The position numbers and the translations under genes are program-made. DNA of 15,284 nucleotides. It comes from an uncultured Actinomyces sp. (GTDB lineage Bacteria > Actinomycetota > Actinomycetes > Actinomycetales > Actinomycetaceae). Shown one piece after another: positions 1 to 6,843 of the stretch (within the stretch, counting starts at the first letter, position 1; the number at the start of each line of letters is the position of its first letter). The stretch lies in the NCBI GenBank assembly GCA_900556405.1, contig USPB01000018.1, positions 1 to 15,284 of the forward strand. The letters are read 5' to 3'. The notes beneath the pieces were generated by a model. That model saw nothing but the letters and a program-made list of their open reading frames with translations. It had not been told where the DNA came from and searched no databases.

Positions 1-70
1 CGTATCCCTCGCGGAACTTGACGTACTGGAACTTCTTGTTGAGGACATCCTCGGTAGTGAGCAGGGCCAT
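1..70 (-). CDS. divIVA: DivIVA/Wag31 polar growth protein, N-terminal fragment
   Basis: Only the first 23 codons are present; the rest lies beyond the left edge. Translating the complement from the ATG at 70 gives MALLTTEDVLNKKF followed by QYVKFREGY. This matches the start of actinobacterial DivIVA (Wag31), where a short N-terminal segment binds curved membrane before the first coiled coil. In actinobacteria the protein collects at poles and septa and recruits the wall-elongation machinery. A purine-rich stretch reading GAGAGG lies about 7 nt upstream of the ATG. The gene follows yggT after a 172-nt gap with its own candidate promoter, so it may be transcribed apart from the genes upstream. 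Its place after sepF and yggT is the usual actinobacterial order. The family call rests on a short but distinctive segment. Confidence 0.85.
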   Translation of the reverse strand, partial: MALLTTEDVLNKKFQYVKFREGY

Positions 71-157
71 TTCTTCGCCTCTCGGTCGTTTCGATTGGAC
101 GCGCGGAACCCGCACGCCTGGACGACCGGGAAGGCCGCCCGCTATCACGTCACGAAA

Positions 158-185
158 ATAATAACTGAAATTGTCACACTAGCAA
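158..185 (-). promoter_or_regulatory. Candidate divIVA promoter
   Basis: On the minus strand TTGCTA (180-185) and TATTAT (158-163) are separated by 16 nt, resembling a -35/-10 pair for the housekeeping sigma factor. They sit in a markedly AT-rich patch (about 154-180) of an otherwise GC-rich window, in the gap between yggT and divIVA. A start near 151 would give a leader of about 80 nt. This is pattern recognition only; no transcript evidence is available. Confidence 0.45.
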
Positions 186-199
186 CATCCATCACGAGA

Positions 200-224
200 A
201 GAGGTCCAATTTTGTGGGGCCTCT
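200..224 (-). terminator. Weak hairpin after yggT, possible terminator
   Basis: Arms at 200-207 and 217-224 can pair around a 9-nt loop, about 20 nt past the yggT stop. On the minus-strand transcript one of the eight positions is an A-C mismatch, and only a short pyrimidine run, not a U-tract, follows. It may reduce read-through into divIVA but is not a convincing intrinsic terminator. Confidence 0.25.
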
Positions 225-242
225 CATCTCGAGATTTGATGG

Positions 243-554
243 CTACAGGCTCATGAAGTAGAGAACACTTGCCAAGCGCTGCGCAACGATAAGGACCAGG
301 AATAACACCATGAAAACGACATCAATCGCCATCCCGCCGCCGATGCGCAGGGGCGGAATAAAGCGGCCAATCCAACGGATCGGAGGGTCGGTGAGCGCGT
401 ACAGCGCATTCGCAGCGACAAGCAAAATTCCGCTGGGACGCCATCCGCGCGCGAAAAACTGAACCCAGTCCAGAATGACGCGCGCAAACAGCACCATCAT
501 GTACAGGTTGATGAGGACACTCAGTCCCCACCCACACCAGCCGAGGACAATCAC
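243..554 (-). CDS. YggT family membrane protein
   Basis: This 103-residue protein has two predicted membrane segments (about residues 8-30 and 78-98). Between them is the family signature, a TDPPIRWIGRFIPP-type stretch (56-69) followed by a glycine-rich turn. YggT proteins are small inner-membrane proteins of unclear function. In Gram-positive bacteria they sit beside sepF and divIVA, which suggests a link to the division membrane, but nothing in the sequence shows a biochemical activity. The start is a GTG at 554, only 8 nt after the sepF stop. The nearest Shine-Dalgarno-like motif (CAGGG) is rather far from it, so translation probably depends on coupling to sepF. The length is normal for the family. 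Confidence 0.85.
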   Translation of the reverse strand: MIVLGWCGWGLSVLINLYMMVLFARVILDWVQFFARGWRPSGILLVAANALYALTDPPIRWIGRFIPPLRIGGGMAIDVVFMVLFLVLIVAQRLASVLYFMSL

Positions 555-562
555 GAAGATTC

Positions 563-1015
563 TCAGCCCTGGTTGTAGAGGGAACCGCGACGTCCCGACG
601 TGTTATCGCCCTGCACCTCAACCGAGGCCGGGGACAGGAGGAAGACGCGATTCGTCACGCGCTCGATCACACCGCGCAGGCCGAAGGTCAGACCGGCAGC
701 AAAGTCGACGAGACGACGGGCCTCTTCCTCACCCATGTCGGTGAGGTTGATGATGACGGGCGTGCCATCGCGGAACGCCTCGCCGATCGTGACGGCATCA
801 GAGTAAGCAGTCGGGTGGATCGTCACGATACGCGTGAGATCCTCGACGGGCTCTTCGCGACGAATGCTCGTCAGGGTCGGACGGGACACAGGAGTAATGT
901 CGGCCACGGGTGCCACCTCTTCCACCTCATCGAATTCTTCGAATTCATCGATGGGCTCCTCGGGTGAGTACCAGCCCATGAACTTACGTGCGCGTGCACC
1001 GAACGACTCGCTCAT
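563..1015 (-). CDS. sepF: Cell division protein SepF, FtsZ membrane anchor
   Basis: SepF attaches FtsZ filaments to the membrane and shapes the early divisome; it is the main FtsZ anchor in actinobacteria, which lack FtsA. The 150-residue protein shows the expected parts in order. An N-terminal amphipathic segment (1-17, SFGARARKFMGWY) would lie on the membrane. A very acidic linker rich in D and E follows (20-40). The globular SepF domain spans about 62-132 and includes the VIINLTDM strand (87-94) and the helix and strand containing ARRLVDFAAGLTFG (99-112) and VFLLSP (124-129). The ATG at 1015 has a strong site, AAGGAGG, 4 nt upstream (1020-1026). The gene lies 177 nt past pgeF, enough for a separate promoter, and runs into yggT with an 8-nt gap. 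The FtsZ encoded upstream carries the C-terminal peptide that SepF is known to bind. Confidence 0.96.
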   Translation of the reverse strand: MSESFGARARKFMGWYSPEEPIDEFEEFDEVEEVAPVADITPVSRPTLTSIRREEPVEDLTRIVTIHPTAYSDAVTIGEAFRDGTPVIINLTDMGEEEARRLVDFAAGLTFGLRGVIERVTNRVFLLSPASVEVQGDNTSGRRGSLYNQG

Positions 1016-1192
1016 TGTTCCTCCTTCAGCCGATGCATAGCCACAAACTACAGTTCCCCGAGGGCATCAACCCGCACCCCGCTCGGCGCGTCGCGAGGAG
1101 GCAGCCGGCGAGACTCATCACGAGCCATCTACCGGCCAGGCCGGAGCTCGCCACGGCACGGCGACGAGACCCCAATGAGGCATGCGTGAACG
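1016..1192 (-). other. Intergenic region between pgeF and sepF, yggS position empty
   Basis: This 177-nt gap is where many Gram-positive dcw clusters carry yggS, the PLP homeostasis gene, or where pgeF joins sepF directly. I find no YggS-like peptide in any frame. Towards sepF lies the strong sepF ribosome binding site. Near the middle is CCGGCC-A-GGCCGG (1132-1144), flanked by GAGC and GCTC (1122-1125, 1146-1149). It could fold, but no U-tract follows on the minus strand. A 26-codon frame (1128-1048, minus) has no ribosome binding site and resembles nothing I know. No -10/-35 pair stands out, though a sepF promoter here is plausible. Confidence 0.4.
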
Positions 1193-1951
1193 TCACGCGG
1201 GAATGATAACGAGCGCCTGACGACCGCATGAGGGGTCGGCGCGATAGGAGAACAGGCCAGAGTCTTCGAGCGTGCAACGTTCATCGATATCGACCCGAAC
1301 ACCCAGGTCCGTCAGAGATGCGGCGGCAGCGTGCGGAAGATCGAGGGCCGAGGTTCCCCACGACGTGCGCCCACGAATCCCAGGCATTAGCGCCTCACTC
1401 GCCGCGGCCATGTCTGCGGGAACCTCGTAGCAGCGTCCACAGATAGCCGGACCGATGAGGGCATCCACAGGACCGTCAACGAGGGCGCGTATGCGCTGAG
1501 CGGCGCGCGCGAGTATCCCTCCGAGGAGCCCGCGCCTACCCGCGTGAACAGCGGCGACGACCTGCCCGGACGCGGCAGAGAAGACAACGGGCAGACAGTC
1601 AGCGGTCTGCACGGCGAGAGCAGGCGCATCCGAGCAGCCACGGGCATCGATGACGATGCCGTCCGCGTCGACGGGACCCCACTCCCCCGCAGCTGGCCGA
1701 TCAAGCGCATGCTCACTATCCACGCTCCAGGGCACGCCGCCGCGTACCCGCAGGAGCTCGACACGAGTCGAGTGCGTTTGATCCATCCAGACAACATCGC
1801 GCCCCAAAGCGGCCGCAAGCGCGCGCCGACGCTGACGCACGAGGGAGGGATCATCACCCACATGCAATCCAACATTGCCACATAGCGCACCGGTGCCCGG
1901 GTCCACCTCGGTGAGGTGGACCCGGGCACCGGCCCAGAGTTTGTCAGTCAT
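1193..1951 (-). CDS. pgeF: PgeF/YlmD-type laccase-fold purine nucleoside phosphorylase (polyphenol oxidase family)
   Basis: The 252-residue protein belongs to the YfiH/YlmD/LACC1 family, long annotated as polyphenol oxidase or laccase-like. Members have been shown to act on purine nucleosides (phosphorolysis of adenosine and inosine, and adenosine deamination), and E. coli YfiH has been linked to wall-precursor quality control. Expected metal-site residues are present: His60 in DQTHSTRV, Cys119 in QTADCLPV and His136 in AAVHAGRRG. The family segment IGPAICGRCYEVP (166-178) and a C-terminal CTLEDSGLFSYRAD (226-239) follow. The ATG at 1951 shares one base with the ftsZ stop (TGATG). No clear Shine-Dalgarno sequence precedes it, so translation should depend on ribosomes finishing ftsZ. 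Length is normal. I am confident of the family and less so of the physiological substrate. Confidence 0.9.
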   Translation of the reverse strand: MTDKLWAGARVHLTEVDPGTGALCGNVGLHVGDDPSLVRQRRRALAAALGRDVVWMDQTHSTRVELLRVRGGVPWSVDSEHALDRPAAGEWGPVDADGIVIDARGCSDAPALAVQTADCLPVVFSAASGQVVAAVHAGRRGLLGGILARAAQRIRALVDGPVDALIGPAICGRCYEVPADMAAASEALMPGIRGRTSWGTSALDLPHAAAASLTDLGVRVDIDERCTLEDSGLFSYRADPSCGRQALVIIPA

Positions 1952-3204
1952 CAGCGCAGGAAGGGCGGAATGTCCAGCTCTTCCTTCTCGGGGGCCTCAG
2001 GGTAGACGCGAGGCACCTCGAAGGAGTGCTCGGACTCAGACTCCTCGTACTCCACTGCGGCAGGCGCCTCGACGGGAGCCGGGGCAACCTCGCGCACAGG
2101 AGCGGCGACGTCCGCGCGATGCTGAGGGCGACGGGTCGACACCTGGCTAATGCGAGTCGTCTCAGCGGCCGGAGCCTTTGCCTCGGGGGCAGCGGGACGC
2201 TGCTGAGCGACGGGAGCTGCAACGCGCGCAGCTGAAGGACGCGACATCTGTGTGTCGGCCACATCGTCGAAACCAGCGGCGATAACCGTGACACGAATCT
2301 CATCACCGAGAGCATCATCGATGACATTACCGAAGATGATGTTCGCCTCGGGGTGGGCGGCTTCACGCACAAGCTGCGAGGAGGCGAAGACCTCCTGCAG
2401 GCTGAGGTCCGAGCCACCCTGGAAGAACATGAGGACGCCGTGCGCACCGTCGATCGAGGCCTCGAGCAGCGGCGAGGAAATCGCGCTCTCAACAGCGCGC
2501 AGGGCACGATCTTCGCCGGTCGCAGCGCCGATACCCATGAGCGCCGAGCCCGCATCCTTCATGACCGACTTGACGTCGTTGAAGTCCACGTTGATCAGAC
2601 CCGGGGTCGTGATCAGTTCGGTGATGCCCTGAACGCCCGACAGGAGGACCTGGTCGGCCGCGCGGAAGGCATCGAGCACGGAGATGTTCGCGTCGGAGAT
2701 TTCCAGAAGACGGTCGTTCGGGATGACGATCAGGGTGTCGACCTCTTCGCGCAGGGTCGTCACGCCACCCTCGGCCTGAGCCGCACGGCGGTTACCCTCG
2801 AAGGAGAAGGGGCGAGTCACAACTCCGACGGTGAGCGCACCCGCATCGCGAGCGATCTTGGCGACAACAGGGGCCGCACCCGTGCCGGTGCCACCGCCCT
2901 CACCGGCGGTCACGAAGACCATGTCCGCACCCTCGAGCGCAGCAGTGATCTCCTCGATATGATCCTCGGCAGCCTTACGGCCGACCGCGGGGTCCGCTCC
3001 GGCGCCGAGGCCGTGCGTCAGTTCGCGGCCGATGTCGAGTTTCGTCTCAGCGTCAGACATGAGCAGAGCCTGCGCGTCAGTGTTGACCGCGATGAACTCA
3101 ACGCCCTTGAGGCCGACCTCGATCATTCGGTTCACGGCGTTGACTCCGCCGCCGCCGACGCCGACGACCTTGATCACTGCCAGGTGGTTTTGCGGTGTCG
3201 CCAT
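1951..3204 (-). CDS. ftsZ: Cell division GTPase FtsZ
   Basis: FtsZ is the tubulin-like GTPase that polymerises into the cytokinetic ring. The 417-residue protein has all functional parts. The nucleotide-binding N-terminal domain starts with IKVVGVGGGGVNAVNRM (11-27) and contains the tubulin signature GGGTGTG (103-109). The T7 loop, NVDFNDVKS (205-213), supplies the acidic residues that complete the GTPase site of the next subunit. The C-terminal domain runs to about 316. A low-complexity linker rich in A, P, E and V (about 320-400) follows, ending in the conserved peptide LDIPPFLR at the extreme C-terminus, the docking site for SepF and other partners. The ATG at 3204 has AAGGGAG 6 nt upstream (3211-3217). 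A 127-nt gap with inverted repeats separates it from ftsQ, whereas pgeF overlaps its stop by one base. No key residue is missing. Confidence 0.99.
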   Translation of the reverse strand: MATPQNHLAVIKVVGVGGGGVNAVNRMIEVGLKGVEFIAVNTDAQALLMSDAETKLDIGRELTHGLGAGADPAVGRKAAEDHIEEITAALEGADMVFVTAGEGGGTGTGAAPVVAKIARDAGALTVGVVTRPFSFEGNRRAAQAEGGVTTLREEVDTLIVIPNDRLLEISDANISVLDAFRAADQVLLSGVQGITELITTPGLINVDFNDVKSVMKDAGSALMGIGAATGEDRALRAVESAISSPLLEASIDGAHGVLMFFQGGSDLSLQEVFASSQLVREAAHPEANIIFGNVIDDALGDEIRVTVIAAGFDDVADTQMSRPSAARVAAPVAQQRPAAPEAKAPAAETTRISQVSTRRPQHRADVAAPVREVAPAPVEAPAAVEYEESESEHSFEVPRVYPEAPEKEELDIPPFLR

Positions 3205-3228
3205 GGATGTCTCCCTTGCATCAGACCC

Positions 3229-3250
3229 TCAACCTTTAGTTGAAGGTTGA
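3229..3250 (-). promoter_or_regulatory. Perfect 8-bp dyad in the ftsZ leader
   Basis: TCAACCTT (3229-3236) and AAGGTTGA (3243-3250) form a perfect 8-bp inverted repeat around a 6-nt loop. It lies 25-46 nt upstream of the ftsZ ATG and just upstream of its ribosome binding site. It could be a repressor or activator operator, or a hairpin in the ftsZ leader RNA that affects translation or stability. A terminator role is unlikely because no U-tract follows. The sequence shows the symmetry; the role is inferred. Confidence 0.5.
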
Positions 3251-3276
3251 TGTTTAACGTGCTTCGTGTCGGAAAG

Positions 3277-3305
3277 AAATTAGGGGTCCGCGAGCAATCC
3301 TTCAA
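3277..3305 (-). promoter_or_regulatory. Candidate ftsZ promoter
   Basis: On the minus strand TTGAAG (3300-3305) and TAATTT (3277-3282) are 17 nt apart, an optimal spacing, though the -10 element matches consensus poorly. A start near 3270 would place the 3229-3250 dyad inside the leader. In actinobacteria ftsZ commonly has promoters between ftsQ and ftsZ, which supports the location but not this exact match. TTAAAC, a few bases nearer ftsZ, is another possible -10. Confidence 0.3.
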
Positions 3306-3319
3306 GCCAACACGCGGAC
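3286..3319 (-). repeat. 7-bp inverted repeat in the ftsQ-ftsZ gap
   Basis: GTCCGCG (3286-3292) and CGCGGAC (3313-3319) are exact reverse complements around a 20-nt loop, starting 13 nt after the ftsQ stop. On the minus transcript the second arm is followed by CCCC and then a loosely U-rich stretch. It could act as a weak attenuator after ftsQ or help protect the 3' end. The long loop and poor U-tract make it a weak terminator, and it overlaps the candidate ftsZ promoter. Confidence 0.3.
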
Positions 3320-3331
3320 AACAAAGAAGGC

Positions 3332-4306
3332 TTAACTGGTCACAGGGTGATTCGGCGATGAGACGTCGTAAGTCGTCGCCTTGACATTCGCCAGTAATGT
3401 CGCGAGCACACGCGCCTTCTGAGGGGCATCAGCATTCGTTCCCCACTTGACGTTCTGCCCGCCGCTCAGCGTGAAACTCACCTGCGCACCCGTCGACGTG
3501 ACAGTCGCTACCTGAGAGCGTGTCTCGTCGTCCAAAGCGCCAAGCGCCGACGCGACGTCGGCCGCTCCGACGCTGCGGTCTTCCGGCAAGGTCACCAACG
3601 GGTAGGACCCCGCACTCGCGACCTGTTGGAACGCCACGCCCTGGTCATCCACCAGCTGGTAGCCGCCGCGAACAGCTTCCGCAGCCATCTGGGTACGCAT
3701 GGTTACCGAGATGCGCAGGCTCGTCGGCCAACGCCTCGAGACGGTCGCCGAACGCACTGCCACGTTTGATTCGACGGCGCGTGCGACCGCGGACGTGCTC
3801 AGGCGCGTCAGTGGCACTCCTTCAAAAGACGCAATCGATGAGCGCACAGACTCAGCCGTCACGAGTGTTCCGTCTTCACCGGAGACCACGACCGAGGACG
3901 AAGAGAACGCAAAGACCGGGGAGAAGAACGCTACCCAGGCGGCACCGCCAGCCACGGCAAGCGTCACAACCACCAGCGCAATACGACGCACGAGGAGCAT
4001 GCGACGCGCGCGGTGACGCTCGCGGAGCCGGTCTCCCAGATCCGTGGTTTCCTCGCCTCCGAGCAGGGACGCGGCATCGGCGACGGGCTGTGGCCGATCA
4101 ACCGCCGAGCGAGCGCGACGGCGCTCCACCAGCGACACGGGACGTCGCTTCGATGCCTCGGTGTCGCTTGTCACCTCGTCCTCGGGTGCCGCAGCGATAA
4201 TCTCATCGAAAGAGCGGTGGGTCGACGAGGCAGCCCCCTCCGCGCGCGGCGAGCGCTCCTCGCGAGGTCGATGCCCTCCCGGACGCCTGGGCGAAGGCGG
4301 CCTCAT
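3332..4306 (-). CDS. ftsQ: Divisome protein FtsQ, POTRA domain
   Basis: FtsQ is a bitopic membrane protein that links divisome assembly to FtsL, FtsB/DivIC and the FtsW-FtsI synthase. From the ATG at 4306 the protein is 324 residues. A long, charged, probably disordered cytoplasmic region (1-105) comes first, rich in R, P and E. One membrane helix follows (about 107-129, after RRMLLVRR). The external POTRA domain spans about 134-205 (VVVSGEDG, then FEGVPLTRL and RRWPTSLRI), then the beta domain to the C-terminus. I chose 4306 because its ATG overlaps the murC stop as ATGA, like other junctions in this cluster. GGAGG lies only one base upstream, which is too close to be ideal. A GTG at 4324 (330 residues) is the alternative but has only a weak GGA nearby. 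ftsZ follows after 127 nt. Confidence 0.92.
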   Translation of the reverse strand: MRPPSPRRPGGHRPREERSPRAEGAASSTHRSFDEIIAAAPEDEVTSDTEASKRRPVSLVERRRARSAVDRPQPVADAASLLGGEETTDLGDRLRERHRARRMLLVRRIALVVVTLAVAGGAAWVAFFSPVFAFSSSSVVVSGEDGTLVTAESVRSSIASFEGVPLTRLSTSAVARAVESNVAVRSATVSRRWPTSLRISVTMRTQMAAEAVRGGYQLVDDQGVAFQQVASAGSYPLVTLPEDRSVGAADVASALGALDDETRSQVATVTSTGAQVSFTLSGGQNVKWGTNADAPQKARVLATLLANVKATTYDVSSPNHPVTS

Positions 4307-5694
4307 GCCTCCATTCGCTTCCACTCATCCAGCACGTCGGACGCGCAGCGAGTGATCGAACCGGCGCCCATCGTGACGCAGACGCCACCCTCGGGGGTCA
4401 GTGAGGCAGCCAGGCGGGCAGCCTCATGCATATCCTCAACGTAGGACGCGCCCTCAATACGCGAGGAGATCAACGAGGAGTCGACGCCGGGCTCGGGATC
4501 CTCACGGGCCCCATAGATGCCCGCCAGAACAACATGATCCGCCCCCGACAGGGCCTGCGCGAAGCGCTCCGCGAAGATACGCGTACGTGAATACAGATGC
4601 GGCTGGAAGACGACGGTCACGTCCCCGTCACCGGCGACGACGTGCGCCTCGCGAATCGCGGCCTCCACTTCGGTCGGGTGGTGGGCATAGTCGTCGAAAA
4701 GGCGGCGCGAACCGACCTGGCCACGCGCCTCAAAGCGACGCGCCGCGCCAGTAAACTCACCCAGGCCGTCAGCGATCGCCTGAGGCTCAAGCCCACACTC
4801 GATGCCGGCTACCCACGCAGCGGTCGCATTCAGGACGTTATGCTCACCGGGGACACTCAGCGCCAGCGATGCGTGACGCTCTCCCCACGTCAGCGTCGCA
4901 CCAGCCCCGTGAGCTTCGACGTGCACGTCGGAGATCACGACATCGGGATCACGCAGCGACCGATCCGCACGCCCGTACGTCACGACGCGCAGCCCCTCCG
5001 CTCGCGCCGAAGCCGCCAGACGCACAGCGCCCTCGTCCTCCGCGCAGGTCACCAGCAGGCCACCGGGAACCAGACAGCGTGCGAACTCAACGAAAATTTC
5101 CTCGAACTCCTCGCGCGAATGGTAGCGATCCAGATGATCGGGTTCGACGTTCGTCACGATTTCGATCGCAGGGGTGTAGTTCAGGAACGACCCATCCGAC
5201 TCGTCGGCCTCGGCGACGAACACATCCCCGCCGCCCAGGTGCGCACCGGTACCCAGCTGGGGCAAAACGCCACCCACAGCCACAGACGGATCCAGCCCGC
5301 ACGCCGACAGCCCGATCGCCAGCATGCCGGACGTCGTCGTCTTTCCGTGTGCACCGGCGACGCCGATGAAACGCATACCCGAAGCCGCCAGCGCGAGAGC
5401 CTGCGACCGGTGAATCACCAGCTGGTCGCGCTCGCGAGCAATCGCCAGCTCCGGGTTGTCTTCGCGGATCGCGGTCGACACCACGACCACGGAGCTCGGG
5501 TCCACGTGCGCGGCATCATGCCCGACGAAGACACGCACGCCCACCGTGCGCAGGTGGTCAAGAACCGCCGAATCCTCGCGGTCCGAGCCCGCCACGGTCG
5601 CGCCACGCGACGCGAGCAGCTCGGCGACGACGCTCATGCCGGCGCCTCCGATGCCAATCAGATGGAAACGATCCTGCAGCGTCGGCTCACTCAT
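4303..5694 (-). CDS. murC: UDP-N-acetylmuramate--L-alanine ligase MurC
   Basis: MurC is the cytoplasmic ATP-dependent ligase that adds L-alanine to UDP-MurNAc, the first amino acid of the wall peptide. The 463-residue protein shows the three Mur ligase domains. The N-terminal Rossmann-like domain begins HLIGIGGAGMS (11-21). The central ATPase carries the P-loop GAHGKTTT (114-121) and the NVEPDHLDRYHS segment. The C-terminal domain includes DDYAHHPTEV and FQPHLYSRT. The GAHGKTTT and YAHHP motifs distinguish MurC from MurD and MurF. The ATG at 5694 overlaps the murG end by 8 nt and has AAGGAG about 7 nt upstream. The stop overlaps the ftsQ start by 4 nt. The murG-murC-ftsQ order is typical for actinobacteria. 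The length is normal. Confidence 0.98.
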   Translation of the reverse strand: MSEPTLQDRFHLIGIGGAGMSVVAELLASRGATVAGSDREDSAVLDHLRTVGVRVFVGHDAAHVDPSSVVVVSTAIREDNPELAIARERDQLVIHRSQALALAASGMRFIGVAGAHGKTTTSGMLAIGLSACGLDPSVAVGGVLPQLGTGAHLGGGDVFVAEADESDGSFLNYTPAIEIVTNVEPDHLDRYHSREEFEEIFVEFARCLVPGGLLVTCAEDEGAVRLAASARAEGLRVVTYGRADRSLRDPDVVISDVHVEAHGAGATLTWGERHASLALSVPGEHNVLNATAAWVAGIECGLEPQAIADGLGEFTGAARRFEARGQVGSRRLFDDYAHHPTEVEAAIREAHVVAGDGDVTVVFQPHLYSRTRIFAERFAQALSGADHVVLAGIYGAREDPEPGVDSSLISSRIEGASYVEDMHEAARLAASLTPEGGVCVTMGAGSITRCASDVLDEWKRMEA

Positions 5695-6811
5695 GGCCGC
5701 TCTCCTTCACCTGTTCCAGGGCCAGATCGGCCAGTGCACGAGCAGCACCCGCACGCCCCAGAGACTGCGAAGCAGCCGCCATGTCCGCCAAGCGGGCCGA
5801 GCCCAGCAGGGGGAACACGTTGGAACGCACGAAGTCAGCCGTGAAGTCCTTATCGTCGATTAGCTGCGCGCCACCCGCAGCGACGTGGTCTGCGGCATTG
5901 AGGCGCTGCTCGCCATTTCCGATCGGCAGCGGCACGTAGATGCAGGGAAGGCCCAGGGCCTCCATCTCAGCCACGGTTCCCGCACCCGACCGACACACGA
6001 CGAGGTCCGCGACGGCCAGCGCGTCCTCCATCGTCGTCAGGTAATCGATCACATGCCAGCGATCGGAGCACCCAGCAGCCTCAACAGCGGCGCGTACAGG
6101 CTCATCCTTCCCGCGGCCCGTCAGGTGCACAACCTGCACCCCCTCGGGCAGAGCATCCGCGGCACCGGTCATCGACTCGTTCACGTGCAGCGCACCCAGC
6201 GAGCCACCCGTGACGAGGAGCGTCGGAGCTTCGGGGTTCACGCCCAGGCGCTCAGCGGCCTCACGGCGTGCCTGCGCCGCCCCAGCCGCATCCTTTCGAC
6301 TGCTCGCCAACGACGCGATCGCCGCACGCAGGGGAAGACCCGTCACGACAGTGCTGCCGCGCCGCGCGCTCAGAGGCGTCGACGGGAACGTCAGGGCCAC
6401 AACTGCAGCATTGCGAGCACCCACCTTATTCGCGAGGCCGGGGCGAGCATTCTGCTCGTGAATAACGATCGGAACACCCGCGCGCTTAGCCGCAATGTAC
6501 GCGGGCGTCGACACGTAGCCACCAAAGCCCACGAGGACGTCAGCGCCCTCCAAAGCCTGCGCACACCGCTTCACTGCATCGACAAAGCGCGACGGCAGCG
6601 TGAAGAACGCGAGAGAAGGACGACGCGGCAACGGCACGCGGGGAATCTCCACCAGCGGGAAACCGGCAGCCGGAACCAAATCCGATTCCAAACCAGCCGC
6701 TGTCCCCAGAACCACGACATCGGCGCCGCTCTCACGCAGCTGTGCCGCCGTCGCCAGCAGAGGATTCACGTGACCGGCGGTCCCGCCGCCAGCCATCACA
6801 ACCTTGACCAT
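5687..6811 (-). CDS. murG: Lipid II synthase MurG (undecaprenyl-PP-MurNAc-pentapeptide GlcNAc transferase)
   Basis: MurG is a peripheral membrane glycosyltransferase (GT28) that moves GlcNAc from UDP-GlcNAc to lipid I, giving lipid II. The 374-residue protein has both Rossmann-like halves. The N-terminal glycine loop GGGTAGHVNP (8-17) and HEQN (118-121) belong to the acceptor side. On the donor side are GGSLGA (202-207), CRSGAGTVAE (273-282) and PIGNGEQRLNA (296-306), which contact UDP-GlcNAc. In that last motif many homologues have QxxNA after a P-x-x-x stretch, as here. The ATG at 6811 has AAGGAG 6 nt upstream (6818-6823). It follows ftsW after 32 nt, the largest gap inside the upstream block, and overlaps murC by 8 nt. 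The length is typical. Confidence 0.98.
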   Translation of the reverse strand: MVKVVMAGGGTAGHVNPLLATAAQLRESGADVVVLGTAAGLESDLVPAAGFPLVEIPRVPLPRRPSLAFFTLPSRFVDAVKRCAQALEGADVLVGFGGYVSTPAYIAAKRAGVPIVIHEQNARPGLANKVGARNAAVVALTFPSTPLSARRGSTVVTGLPLRAAIASLASSRKDAAGAAQARREAAERLGVNPEAPTLLVTGGSLGALHVNESMTGAADALPEGVQVVHLTGRGKDEPVRAAVEAAGCSDRWHVIDYLTTMEDALAVADLVVCRSGAGTVAEMEALGLPCIYVPLPIGNGEQRLNAADHVAAGGAQLIDDKDFTADFVRSNVFPLLGSARLADMAAASQSLGRAGAARALADLALEQVKESGHE

Positions 6812-6843
6812 AAGCGTCTCCTTTACGCGTGCGTAGCCCCAGT

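Noticed and set aside
1048..1128. 26-codon minus-strand frame between pgeF and sepF
   Set aside because: A stop codon directly precedes its ATG, there is no Shine-Dalgarno sequence, and the peptide resembles no known family. I treat it as chance.
1132..1144. CCGGCCAGGCCGG dyad as a terminator after pgeF
   Set aside because: Allowing for a loop leaves only about a 4-bp stem, and no U-tract follows on the minus strand.
1026..1277. 83-residue minus-strand frame in the pgeF-sepF gap
   Set aside because: It overlaps the pgeF 3' end in another frame, has no good ribosome binding site, and its composition looks like shadow translation.
2353..3243. 296-residue plus-strand frame antisense to ftsZ
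   Set aside because: Long antisense frames are expected opposite GC-rich genes, and ftsZ itself is unmistakable. The translation is charged, low in hydrophobics and without motifs.
4597..5844. 415-residue plus-strand frame antisense to murC and murG
   Set aside because: It is antisense to well-supported Mur genes, rich in R, H and Q with no domain, and spans a real gene junction. It is a shadow.
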